Shown piece by piece: positions 26,488 to 35,157 of a DNA stretch of 64,000 bases. The translations under genes were made by a program, and so were the position numbers. Numbering within the stretch: the stretch's first letter is position 1; every line of letters begins with the position of its first letter. This DNA is from SKPT01 sp040905445 (lineage in GTDB: Bacteria > Planctomycetota > Phycisphaerae > Phycisphaerales > Phycisphaeraceae), in assembly GCA_040905445.1 (NCBI GenBank), contig JBBDRN010000007.1, positions 62,001 through 126,000 of the forward strand. The letters are read 5' to 3'. A model generated the notes under the pieces. The model was given only the letters and a program-made list of their open reading frames with translations, made no database searches and was not told the DNA's origin.

Positions 26488-27599
26488 AGGTGTTGATGAC
26501 CGCCGACACCGTCGGGGGCGTGTGGACCTATGCGCTGGAGCTCGCGGGCGCGCTGAGACGGACCGGCGGGCGCGTTGTGCTGGCGACGATGGGCCCGCCG
26601 CCGGACGCGGCGCAGCGGCGCGACGCGCGGGAGGCCGGGTTGGAGCTGCATGAAAGCGCGTACCATCTGGAATGGATGGACGAGCCGTGGGAGGACGTGG
26701 GGCGAGCCGGGCGTTGGCTGCTGGACCTGGAGCGCGACGTTGAGCCGGACGTCGTACACCTCAACGGCTATGCGCACGCGTCGCTGCCGTGGCGCGCGCC
26801 GGTGATGGTGGTGGCCCACTCGTGCGTCTGCTCGTGGTGGCGCGCGGTGCATGGTTGCGACCCGCCGGGTGATACCTGGGCGCGGTATCGCGAGGCGACG
26901 GGCCGGGGGCTCGCAGCGGCGGAGGTGGTCGTCGCGCCGACGCGGGCCATGCTCGACGCACTCGCGGCGTGCTACGACGCACCGCGACGCGGGGAGGTGA
27001 TCTGCAACGGGCGGGACGCGGCGCGCTTCCAGCCCGGGCCCAAGCGGCCGCTCGTCTTCGCCGCGGGCCGCGTGTGGGACGAGGCGAAGAACATGCGCGC
27101 CCTCGAAGCCGTCGCGGGTCGGCTTGACTGGCCGGTGTGCATCGCGGGCGATCAACGGCACCCGGTCACCGGCGAGCTGCCGGCCATGAGCGTCGAGCAG
27201 CTCGGCCGACTCACGCCCGCCGAGGTCGCGCGCCAGCTCGCGGCCGCGTCGATCTACGCCCTGCCGGCGCGGTATGAGCCGTTCGGTCTCGGGGCGCTGG
27301 AGGCGGCGCTGGCGGGCTGCGCGCTGGTCCTTGGCAACATCGCGTCCCTGCGCGAAGTCTGGGCCGACGCGGCGCTCTACGTCAACCCGGACGAGCCCGA
27401 GGCGCTGGGCGACGCGCTGACCGCACTGATTCGCGAGCCCGCCCGCCGCCGCACGCTGGCGCAGGCCGCGCGTCGACGCGCCCTGACCATGACGCCGGCG
27501 CGCATGGCCGACGGGTACGACCGGCTGTACCGGGACCTGGCCAGCCGACGTTGCGGGCCGGCGGCCGCACGACGCCCCTCCGCCGTGACACGGAGCTGA
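26484..27599 (+). CDS. GT4-family glycosyltransferase
   Basis: A 371-residue GT-B fold transferase of family 4. The N-terminal domain starts MKVLMTADTVGGVWTYALELAGAL. The donor-binding C-terminal domain contains AAGRVWDEAKNM and ALPARYEPFGLGALEAALAGCALV, the E-x7-E retaining motif. It is probably cytoplasmic or membrane-associated. It is fourth in the cluster and overlaps the dehydrogenase gene. Confidence 0.88.
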   Translation: MKVLMTADTVGGVWTYALELAGALRRTGGRVVLATMGPPPDAAQRRDAREAGLELHESAYHLEWMDEPWEDVGRAGRWLLDLERDVEPDVVHLNGYAHASLPWRAPVMVVAHSCVCSWWRAVHGCDPPGDTWARYREATGRGLAAAEVVVAPTRAMLDALAACYDAPRRGEVICNGRDAARFQPGPKRPLVFAAGRVWDEAKNMRALEAVAGRLDWPVCIAGDQRHPVTGELPAMSVEQLGRLTPAEVARQLAAASIYALPARYEPFGLGALEAALAGCALVLGNIASLREVWADAALYVNPDEPEALGDALTALIREPARRRTLAQAARRRALTMTPARMADGYDRLYRDLASRRCGPAAARRPSAVTRS

Positions 27600-27603
27600 C
27601 GCC

Positions 27604-28758
27604 ATGCGCATCGCGCTCTTCTATCACTCGCTCGTGTCGGACTGGAACCACGGCAACGCTCACTTCCTGCGCGGCGTGGTCGGCGAGCTCAAGGCGCGCG
27701 GTCATGATGTGCGCGTCTACGAGCCCGCCAATGCATGGAGCGTCACCAACCTCGTCGCCGACCATGGACCCGGCGGCCTGGAGCCGTTTCACCGCGTGTA
27801 TCGTCACCTGGCAAGCGACGCGTACGACGCTGACAGCCTCGACCTCGACGCGGTGCTGGCGGACGTCGACCTGGTGATCGTGCACGAATGGAACGAGCCG
27901 GCCCTCGTGGCGCGCATCGGAGAGCACCGCGCCGCTCGCGGCCGCTACGCCCTGCTGTTTCACGACACGCACCACCGCATGGTCAGCGTGCCGGAGCAGA
28001 TGCAGGCCTACGACCTGTCGCGCTACGACGGTGTGCTGGCCTTTGGCGAGGTGATCCGCCGCGCCTATCTCAACCGCGGCATGGCCCGCGCCGCGTGGAC
28101 GTGGCACGAGGCCGCCGACACCCGCGTCTTCTACCCGCGCCAGGGTCGTCCGCGCGCGGGCGAGCTGGTGTGGATCGGCAACTTCGGCGACGGCGAGCGC
28201 GGCGACGAGCTCGATGAGTTCCTCATCGATCCCGCCCGCCGCCTCGGCCTCCAGGCGACCGTGTACGGCGTGCGCTATCCGCCCCAGGCGCTCGCGGCCC
28301 TCGCGCGCGCAGGCATCCGCTACGCCGGCTACCTGCCCAACCCCGACGTGCCCGAGGCCTTCGCCCGCCACGACGTCACGCTCCACATCCCGCGGCGCTA
28401 CTACGCCCGGCAACTGCCCGGCATCCCCACCATCCGCCCGTTCGAGGCGATGGCGTGCGGCATCCCGCTCATCAGCGCCGTGTGGGACGACGCCGAGCAG
28501 CTCTTCACCCCCGGCCGGGACTACCTCGTTGCCCGCGACGGCGGGGAGATGACGGCCCACCTGCGCCGCGTGCTGCAAGATCGTCACGGCGCGAGGGCGA
28601 TGGCGGACCATGCGCTGCGTACCATCCGCCAACGGCATACCTGCGCCCACCGCGTCAACGGGCTTCTGGAGATATGCCACGAACTGGGCATGGCCATGCC
28701 GGCCCGCGACCGCGTGCGCCGTCGGCCGCTCGTGATGGGTGAGGGCCATTCAAGATGA
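27604..28758 (+). CDS. CgeB-like glycosyltransferase, first of three
   Basis: A 384-residue GT-B protein related to CgeB/Glyco_trans_1_2. The N-terminus is MRIALFYHSLVSDWNHGNAHFLRGV; the C-terminal donor domain is TIRPFEAMACGIPLISAVWDDAEQLFTPGRDYLVA. It lies four bases after the GT4 stop and overlaps the next gene by four. The three CgeB-like proteins share the layout 'short N-terminal GNA/GHA motif plus FEA-x-ACG', pointing to old duplication. Confidence 0.82.
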   Translation: MRIALFYHSLVSDWNHGNAHFLRGVVGELKARGHDVRVYEPANAWSVTNLVADHGPGGLEPFHRVYRHLASDAYDADSLDLDAVLADVDLVIVHEWNEPALVARIGEHRAARGRYALLFHDTHHRMVSVPEQMQAYDLSRYDGVLAFGEVIRRAYLNRGMARAAWTWHEAADTRVFYPRQGRPRAGELVWIGNFGDGERGDELDEFLIDPARRLGLQATVYGVRYPPQALAALARAGIRYAGYLPNPDVPEAFARHDVTLHIPRRYYARQLPGIPTIRPFEAMACGIPLISAVWDDAEQLFTPGRDYLVARDGGEMTAHLRRVLQDRHGARAMADHALRTIRQRHTCAHRVNGLLEICHELGMAMPARDRVRRRPLVMGEGHSR

Positions 28759-29948
28759 AGCAAGCCAACGAGGGACATGGGCTGGCCAGCCGCGTCGACG
28801 CAGCGCCCAGCGATCTGCACAGCCGTTTCACGATCCCCGGCCCCGGCGAAACGAAGCCGGCGCTCGCGCCGATGCACATCGCCTTCTTCGGCTCGAGCCT
28901 CGTCTCCGCCTACTGGAACGGCGCGGCGACGTACTACCGCGGCATCATCCGCGCCCTGCACGCCCGGGGCCACCGCGTCACGTTCTACGAGCCCGACGCC
29001 CTTGGCCGCCAGCAGCACCGTGACATGGACCCGCCCCCGTGGGCGGAGGTCGTCGTCTACAGCGGCGACGACGAGCGCGACGTGCACCGCTGCCTGGACC
29101 GCGCCCGCGCCGCGGACGTGATCGTCAAGGCCAGCGGCGTGGGCGTCTTCGACGAGCTGCTCGAAGCCGCTGCCCCGGAGCTGCGCAGTCCGGGCAAGGT
29201 CGTCGCCTTCTGGGACGTCGACGCACCGGCCACGCTGCAGCGCCTCGACGACAACCCCGACGACGCGTTCATCAAACAGATCGGCGCCTACGACATGGTG
29301 CTGACCTACGGCGGCGGGCCGGGCGTGATCGAGGCCTACCTCGCGCGCGGGGCGCGCGCCTGCAACGCGATCTACAACGCCGCCGATACGTCGACCCACC
29401 ACCCGGTCGCGCCGGAGCGGCGCTTCGCATGCGACCTGGCGTTCCTCGGCAACCGCCTGCCCGATCGCGAGGCCCGCGTCGAGCAGTTCTTCCTGGAGCC
29501 GGCCATGCGCATGCCCGGGCGGCGGTTCATCCTCGGCGGTAGCGGATGGGCGGACAAGCCCCGGCCGACGAATGTGCGCTACCTCGGGCACGTCTACACG
29601 CGCGATCACAATGCTCTGAACGCGTCGCCGACGGCCGTGCTCAACGTCAGCCGCGAGAGCATGGCCCGGGCCGGCCACTCCCCGGCGACGCGCCTCTTTG
29701 AAGCCGCAGCGGCGGGGGCCTGCATCATCAGCGACGCCTGGCCGGGGCTGGACGCGTTCCTCGAACCCGGGCGCGAGGTGCTCGTCGCGGAAAGTGGTGA
29801 CGACGTCATCGAGCACTTGGCGCGCCTGACACCGGAGCAGGCCGGCGCGATCGGCAGCGCCGCCCTGCGCCGCGTCATCGCGGAGCACACCTACGATCAC
29901 CGCGCACGCCAGCTCGAGCGGCTGCTCCAGGAGGGCGCCACGGCATGA
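28755..29948 (+). CDS. CgeB-like glycosyltransferase, second of three
   Basis: A 397-residue protein with the same fold as its neighbours. The conserved start MHIAFFGSSLVSAYWNGAATYYRG is reached only at residue 40, so the first 39 residues are an unusual extension, or the true start is the ATG at 28872. The C-terminal domain has RLFEAAAAGACIISDAWPGLDAFLEPGREVLV. ATGA overlap with the preceding gene supports the long form. Confidence 0.82.
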   Translation: MKQANEGHGLASRVDAAPSDLHSRFTIPGPGETKPALAPMHIAFFGSSLVSAYWNGAATYYRGIIRALHARGHRVTFYEPDALGRQQHRDMDPPPWAEVVVYSGDDERDVHRCLDRARAADVIVKASGVGVFDELLEAAAPELRSPGKVVAFWDVDAPATLQRLDDNPDDAFIKQIGAYDMVLTYGGGPGVIEAYLARGARACNAIYNAADTSTHHPVAPERRFACDLAFLGNRLPDREARVEQFFLEPAMRMPGRRFILGGSGWADKPRPTNVRYLGHVYTRDHNALNASPTAVLNVSRESMARAGHSPATRLFEAAAAGACIISDAWPGLDAFLEPGREVLVAESGDDVIEHLARLTPEQAGAIGSAALRRVIAEHTYDHRARQLERLLQEGATA

Positions 29949-30010
29949 TGGCGTCGCACAACGACACCCGGCAAACTTGACGATCCCACAACGAGCAGGG
30001 GCAACGCATC

Positions 30011-31159
30011 ATGATTCAACGCGCAACCGGCGGCTTGAAGCTCGTGTTCCTCGGCCTGTCGATCACGTCCTCCTGGGGCAACGGACACGCGAGCATCTAT
30101 CGCGGGCTCGTTCGTGCGCTGGCCGGGCGCGGTCACGACGTGCTCTTCCTGGAGCGCGACATGCCCTGGTACGCGTCCAACCGCGACCTGCCGCGGCCGC
30201 CGGCCGGACGAACGGAACTGTACGCGAGCGTGGGCGAGCTCAAGCGGCGCTTCGCCGGCGACGTGATGGATGCCGACGCCGTGATCGTCGGCTCCTACGT
30301 GCCCGACGGCATCGAGGTCGGCCGATGGGTCACGCGCACCGCCCGGGGCGTCACCGCCTTTTACGACATCGACACGCCCGTGACGCTCGCGCGGATGGAG
30401 GCTGGCGGCCTCGACTACATCGCGCCGGAACTGATCCCGGCCTACGGCATGTACCTGTCCTTCACGGGCGGGCCGGTGCTCGAGCGCCTCGAGCAGGTGC
30501 ACGGCAGCCCGATGGCCCGGCCGTTCTACTGCTGCGTCGACCCGGACGCCTATCCGCCGCTGCCCGGCGAGCCGATCCAGTGGGATCTCGGGTACATGGG
30601 CACGTGCAGCAGCGACCGCATGGTCAAGCTCGAGTCGCTGGTGCTCACTGCCGCCCAGCGCTGGCCGCAGGGGCGCTTCGTCGTGGCGGGGCCGCAGTAT
30701 CCGACGGATTACGATTGGCCGGTGAACGTGGAGCGGATCGACCACCTGCCGCCGCCGGCGCATCCGCGCTTCTACGCGGGGCAGCGGTTCACGCTCAACC
30801 TGACGCGAGCGGACATGGTCGCGGCAGGCTACTCGCCGAGCGTGCGCCTCTTCGAGGCCGCGGCCTGTGCCGTGCCCGTCATCAGCGACGCCTGGGCGGG
30901 GCTGGAGTCCTTCTTCGCGCCGGGCCGGGAGATCCTCATCACCCGCAGCGCGGACGAGACGCTCGAGCACCTGCGGCAGATTCCGGAGGATGAGCGGCGC
31001 GCGATCGGCCAGCGGGCGCGGGCCCGCGTGCTTGCCGAGCACACGACGACCCACCGCGCCATCGAGTTGGAGCGCTACATCGCCGAGGCACGCGGCACGC
31101 ATACGCGGACGGCGGAGACGGCCCACGATGCAGCCGGCGCACCGGATTGCAGATCGTAG
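30011..31159 (+). CDS. CgeB-like glycosyltransferase, third of three
   Basis: A 382-residue paralogue: LKLVFLGLSITSSWGNGHASIYRGLVRAL at the N-terminus and RLFEAAACAVPVISDAWAGLESFFAPGREILI in the donor domain. The N-terminal 'SSWGNGHA' signature parallels 'SDWNHGNA' and 'SAYWNGAA' of the two preceding proteins. A 62-base gap separates it from them. It is the last gene of the cluster, convergent with the sigma-54 regulator gene. Confidence 0.82.
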   Translation: MIQRATGGLKLVFLGLSITSSWGNGHASIYRGLVRALAGRGHDVLFLERDMPWYASNRDLPRPPAGRTELYASVGELKRRFAGDVMDADAVIVGSYVPDGIEVGRWVTRTARGVTAFYDIDTPVTLARMEAGGLDYIAPELIPAYGMYLSFTGGPVLERLEQVHGSPMARPFYCCVDPDAYPPLPGEPIQWDLGYMGTCSSDRMVKLESLVLTAAQRWPQGRFVVAGPQYPTDYDWPVNVERIDHLPPPAHPRFYAGQRFTLNLTRADMVAAGYSPSVRLFEAAACAVPVISDAWAGLESFFAPGREILITRSADETLEHLRQIPEDERRAIGQRARARVLAEHTTTHRAIELERYIAEARGTHTRTAETAHDAAGAPDCRS

Positions 31160-31235
31160 GGGGGCGTCGAGCGAAGCGCTGGCTTCGGCAATGTCTTGGC
31201 CGCCAAACCCACCCGACGTGCAGGCGGCGGGTCCG

Positions 31236-32651
31236 TCACCCGTTCTCGAATCCCTCGACCTTGTACGAGTTGAGCCGGTTGTACAGCGTCTTGAGGCTGA
31301 CCCCGAGCGTCTTGGCGCTGCGACGCTTGTCCCCCTGGCAGTGCGCCAGCGTCGCGTAGATCAGCTCGCGCTCGGCATCGGCCAACGACGTGCCCAGCGG
31401 CACACATACCTGCTGACGCTCGTCCGACGACGACGCGGCGCTGATCACGGCCGGCAGACTCGCCATGTCCACCACGTCGTCGGCCATGATGTGCGCCCGC
31501 CAGATGATGTTGCGCAACTGGCGCACGTTGCCCGGCCAGGCATACCGGCGCAACTGGCTCAGCGCGCCGGGGTGGAACCGCTTGCGCGTCCCGGCCTGCT
31601 GGTTGAAGGTCGCCAGGAAGTGGTGCGCAAGCAGCTCGACGTCGTCGTGTCGCTCACGCAGCGGCGGAACGTGGACCGGGAAGACGCTCAGGCGGTAGAG
31701 CAGGTCCTCGCGCAGCCGCCCGTCCGTCACGGCCTCGTCGGGGGGCTGGTTGGTCGCAGCGATCACGCGCACGTCCACCTCGATCTCCTTCTCGCCGCCG
31801 ACGCGCACGATCCGTCCGGTTTCGAGGACGCGCAGCAGGCGCACCTGGAGTTCCGCGGGCATCTCGGTGATCTCGTCGAGCAGCAGCGTGCCGCCGCTGG
31901 CGCGCTCGAAGACGCCCCGCCGCGCCTGGCTCGCGCCGGTGAAGCTGCCCTTTTCGTGGCCGAAAAGCTCGCTTTCGATCAGATTTTCGGGGATCGCGCC
32001 GCAGTTGATGGGGATCATGGGGCGGCTGCGGCGGGTGCTGCGCTCGTGCACCGTCTGCGCGATCAGCTCCTTGCCTGTGCCCGATTCGCCCACGAGCAGC
32101 ACCGTCGCGTCGGTCGGCGCGACGCGGGCGAGCATCCGGTAGAGCTCGCGCATCGGCTCGGAGTTGCCCAGCATCGGCCCGCATGCGGCGGACGCCGGTT
32201 CGCTGTCGGGCAACGCCGCCTCGCCATCCGCCGCCGCGTCGCCGTTGTGCCGGGCGTGGCCGTTGGGAGCACGCTCGCGGGCGTGGCCGTTGGCCTGGAC
32301 GTCCCGCGAGATGATCTCCAGGTGCGTCTGGATGCGCGTCAGGTCGAGCGGCTTGGTCAGGCAGTCGCGGACCTGGGCCCGCAGGTCGTCCAGCGCCCGG
32401 GCGTCGTTGCCGTCGCTCATCACGATGACCTCCCCGAGCTGGCCGTCGCGGGCGTCGTCGAGCAGGTCTAGGCCGAGGCCGTCGGGCAGGGAGGTCCCGA
32501 GCAGGAGGACGTCGGTGCTGCGTTCGGTGAGGTAATGGCGTGCCTGCTCGAGCGTGCGGGCGCATCGGCTGGAAAAGCCGTGCTCGCGGGTGATTTGGGT
32601 CAGGGGCTGGATCACGCGGTCGTCGTCTTCCACAAGCAGGGCATGTGGCAT
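31236..32651 (-). CDS. Sigma-54-dependent NtrC-type activator with an unphosphorylatable-type receiver
   Basis: A 471-residue enhancer-binding protein. The receiver domain (residues 1-115) keeps the acidic pocket (Glu8-Asp11) and Lys100, but the phospho-acceptor position is Gly52 (DVLLLGTSLPDG). The AAA+ domain has Walker A GESGTGKE (188-195), the sigma-54 contact loop GSFTGA (235-240) and Walker B LLLDE (256-260). A Fis-type helix-turn-helix ends the protein (RRSAKTLGVSLKTLYNRL). The start ATG at 32651 has a GGGAG site. It is divergent from dnaK across a region with two sigma-54 promoters; no sensor kinase gene is adjacent. Confidence 0.93.
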   Translation of the reverse strand: MPHALLVEDDDRVIQPLTQITREHGFSSRCARTLEQARHYLTERSTDVLLLGTSLPDGLGLDLLDDARDGQLGEVIVMSDGNDARALDDLRAQVRDCLTKPLDLTRIQTHLEIISRDVQANGHARERAPNGHARHNGDAAADGEAALPDSEPASAACGPMLGNSEPMRELYRMLARVAPTDATVLLVGESGTGKELIAQTVHERSTRRSRPMIPINCGAIPENLIESELFGHEKGSFTGASQARRGVFERASGGTLLLDEITEMPAELQVRLLRVLETGRIVRVGGEKEIEVDVRVIAATNQPPDEAVTDGRLREDLLYRLSVFPVHVPPLRERHDDVELLAHHFLATFNQQAGTRKRFHPGALSQLRRYAWPGNVRQLRNIIWRAHIMADDVVDMASLPAVISAASSSDERQQVCVPLGTSLADAERELIYATLAHCQGDKRRSAKTLGVSLKTLYNRLNSYKVEGFENG

Positions 32652-32715
32652 GTTCACTTGCTCCCTCGTTTGCGCCGGCGGTCGGCGGGCCCGGTCATCG
32701 GGTCGGACACGGCCT

Positions 32716-32731
32716 TGGCACGCGCGTTGCA
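32716..32731 (+). promoter_or_regulatory. Sigma-54 (-24/-12) promoter, perfect consensus
   Basis: TGGCACG, four bases, then TTGCA; the GG (32717-32718) and GC (32729-32730) dinucleotides have the required 10-base separation. It points away from the regulator gene toward dnaK, about 365 bases upstream of it. Confidence 0.7.
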
Positions 32732-32917
32732 ACCATTTGTGCGGCCAAGGTCGGCCCGGGGTAAACCGCCACACGGCGGCGCCTCGGACATGTGCTATTA
32801 AACGACGCGCGGGGTTCGCGAGACATCCGGCGTGGTCGGTCAACCGGCGCCCTGTTGCCGCTGATTCCGCCGTGGGCATATGTCCCACCACGGCTCAACG
32901 GGTCCAGGAGGGGGCTC

Positions 32918-32940
32918 GCCCGCCATTTTGGCAGGCGGGG
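32918..32940. promoter_or_regulatory. Dyad that could be an activator site
   Basis: CCCGCC (32919-32924) and GGCGGG (32934-32939) form an inverted repeat about 90-110 bases before the second sigma-54 promoter, a usual enhancer distance. GC-rich dyads are common in this genome, so this is weak. Confidence 0.2.
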
Positions 32941-33026
32941 TGAGGCGGCGGGTCGCGAGGGGGCAGATCGCCCGTCGCGCCGGACGCCGCCACGCGTCGG
33001 CGCGGCCGCCGCGCCACGCCAACTTC

Positions 33027-33042
33027 TGGCACCCGGTTTGCG
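33027..33042 (+). promoter_or_regulatory. Second sigma-54-type promoter, next to dnaK
   Basis: TGGCAC, five bases, then TTGC, with GG (33028-33029) and GC (33040-33041) correctly spaced. Predicted transcription start is about 50 bases before the dnaK ATG. It differs from consensus at the base after TGGCAC and the base after TTGC. Confidence 0.6.
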
Positions 33043-33106
33043 TCCCCCCGAGCTGGACGCGCCACCGCCGCACGCCCGCCCGCCACAGACCGAAAGAGGT
33101 GAAGCC

Positions 33107-35011
33107 ATGCCCAAGACGATCGGAATCGACCTCGGCACGACCAACAGCGTGGTCGCCGTCATGGAAGGCGGCCAAGCCAAGGTGCTGATCAACAGCTCCG
33201 GCAACCGCGTGACGCCCTCCATCGTCGCCTTCACCGACAAAGGCGAGCGGCTCGTCGGCCAGCCCGCCAAGCACCAGCAGATCACCAACCCGAAGAACAC
33301 CGTCTTCTCCATCAAGCGCTTCATGGGCCGACGCCACCACGAGGTCAAGCAGGAGGAGAAAGGCGTGCCCTACGAGATCGTCGGCGCCGAGGACGAGCTC
33401 GTGAAGGTCAATGTGCGCGATAAGACTTACACGCCGCAGGAAGTCAGCGCGATGATCCTCGGCGAGCTCAAGAAGACCGCCGAGCAGTACCTCGGCGAGA
33501 CGGTCGAGAAGGCCGTCATCACCGTGCCGGCCTACTTCAACGACTCGCAGCGCCAGGCCACCAAGGAAGCCGGCGAGATCGCCGGGCTCAAGGTCGAGCG
33601 CATCATCAACGAGCCCACCGCCGCCGCCCTCGCGTACGGCCTGGACAAGAAGAAGAACGAGAAGGTCGCCGTGTTCGACCTCGGCGGCGGCACGTTCGAC
33701 ATCTCCATCCTCGATATCGGCGACGGTGTGTTCGAGGTGCTCTCGACCCACGGCGACACGCACCTCGGCGGCGACGACTGGGACCAGCGGCTCATCGACC
33801 ATCTCGCCGACGAGTTCAAGCGCCAGGAGGGCATCGACCTGCGCAGCGACGCGATGGCGCTCCAGCGGCTCAAGGAGGCTGCCGAGAAAGCCAAGATGGA
33901 GCTGTCGAGCGCCCAGGAGACGACCGTCAACCTGCCGTTCATCACTGCCACGCAGGAAGGCCCCAAGCATCTGCAGATCTCGATCACCCGAGCGAAGTTC
34001 CAGCAGGTCGTCGAGGACCTGTTCGACCGTCTGCGCGGCCCGGTCGAGAAGGCGCTCGCCGACGCCTCGCTCAAGCCCGGCGACGTTGACGAGGTTGTGC
34101 TCGTGGGCGGCTCGACGCGCATGCCCCGCGTCCAGGAGATCGTCAAGGAGCTGTTCGGCAAGGAGCCCAACAAGAGCATCAACCCCGACGAGGTCGTGGC
34201 CGTCGGCGCCGCGATCCAGGGCGGCGTGCTCGAGGGCGACGTCAAGGACGTCCTCCTGCTCGACGTCACGCCCCTGTCGCTGGGCATCGAAACGCTCGGC
34301 GGCGTGATGACGACGCTCATCGAACGCAACACGACCATCCCGACCGAGAAGAGCGAAGTCTTTTCCACGGCCGCCGACAATCAGACCGAGGTGACCATCC
34401 ACGTGCTCCAGGGCGAGCGCGAGATGGCCAAGTACAACCGCACGCTCGGGCGCTTCAACCTCACCGGCATCGCGGCGGCGCCGCGCGGCCTGCCGCAGAT
34501 CGAGGTGACGTTCAAGATCGACGCCAACGGCATCCTGCACGTCTCCGCCAAGGACAAGCAGACGGGCAAGGAGCAGTCGATCGAGATCAAGGGCTCGACC
34601 GGGCTCTCGGACGCCGAGATCGAGCAGATGAAGAAGGACGCCGAGGAGCACGCCGAGGAGGACCGCAAGCAGCGCGAGCTCGTCGACCTGCGCAACCAGG
34701 CCGAGAGCGTCGTCTACCAGATCCGCAAGCAGCTCGACGAGCATGGCGACAAGGTCGACGCCGAGACGCGCAGCCACATCGAGTCGGCGCTGTCGAGCGT
34801 CGAGGAGAAGGTCAAGGGCGACGACGCCGAAGCCATCAAGCGGGCCCTCGAGGAGCTCAACAAGCAGGCCCAGGAACTCGGCAAGGCGGTCTACCAGACG
34901 GCCGGCCAGCAGCCGGGCGGCGACGCCAGCGCGAGTGGCGGTGGTGAGGGCGACGGCGGCAAGGGCGGCGGTGACGACGTCATCGACGCCGAGTATGAAG
35001 TCAAGGAGTGA
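33107..35011 (+). CDS. dnaK: Hsp70 chaperone DnaK
   Basis: ATP-driven cytoplasmic chaperone of 634 residues. The nucleotide-binding domain opens IGIDLGTTNSVVAVMEGG and contains VFDLGGGTFDISIL and VLVGGSTRMPRV. The linker DVLLLDVTPLSLGIETLGG leads to the substrate-binding domain, and the Gly-rich tail ends DVIDAEYEVKE. The AAGAGGTGAAGCC leader contains a GAGG ribosome-binding site. No grpE, dnaJ or hrcA is adjacent and no CIRCE operator is visible; instead, sigma-54 promoters lie upstream. Confidence 0.98.
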   Translation: MPKTIGIDLGTTNSVVAVMEGGQAKVLINSSGNRVTPSIVAFTDKGERLVGQPAKHQQITNPKNTVFSIKRFMGRRHHEVKQEEKGVPYEIVGAEDELVKVNVRDKTYTPQEVSAMILGELKKTAEQYLGETVEKAVITVPAYFNDSQRQATKEAGEIAGLKVERIINEPTAAALAYGLDKKKNEKVAVFDLGGGTFDISILDIGDGVFEVLSTHGDTHLGGDDWDQRLIDHLADEFKRQEGIDLRSDAMALQRLKEAAEKAKMELSSAQETTVNLPFITATQEGPKHLQISITRAKFQQVVEDLFDRLRGPVEKALADASLKPGDVDEVVLVGGSTRMPRVQEIVKELFGKEPNKSINPDEVVAVGAAIQGGVLEGDVKDVLLLDVTPLSLGIETLGGVMTTLIERNTTIPTEKSEVFSTAADNQTEVTIHVLQGEREMAKYNRTLGRFNLTGIAAAPRGLPQIEVTFKIDANGILHVSAKDKQTGKEQSIEIKGSTGLSDAEIEQMKKDAEEHAEEDRKQRELVDLRNQAESVVYQIRKQLDEHGDKVDAETRSHIESALSSVEEKVKGDDAEAIKRALEELNKQAQELGKAVYQTAGQQPGGDASASGGGEGDGGKGGGDDVIDAEYEVKE

Positions 35012-35077
35012 CCGGGGCGATCTGATCCGCCCCGGCGCCCAGGCCGGCAGGCGCGATCGGCGCGAACATAAACAATA

Positions 35078-35113
35078 AACACCCGCGGGCGGCACATCGC
35101 CCGCGGGTGTTTT
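35078..35113 (+). terminator. Rho-independent terminator after dnaK
   Basis: A 14-bp perfect stem (AACACCCGCGGGCG, 35078-35091, with 35098-35111), a 6-base loop, and a T run. Confidence 0.9.
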
Positions 35114-35157
35114 CGTATGTGGCCAGCGCAGCCACGATGGTATGATCGCCATCAGCC

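Noticed and set aside
31236..32651. The sigma-54 activator as regulator of the CgeB glycosylation cluster
   Set aside because: The cluster is convergent with the regulator gene, and no -24/-12 element was seen upstream of 23214 or 30011; the dnaK side has two.
32792..33106. Upstream extension of dnaK or a small leader gene in the same frame
   Set aside because: The extension is Arg/Pro-rich and unconserved; DnaK begins at MPKTIGIDLGTTNS. The space is better explained as a sigma-54 regulatory region.
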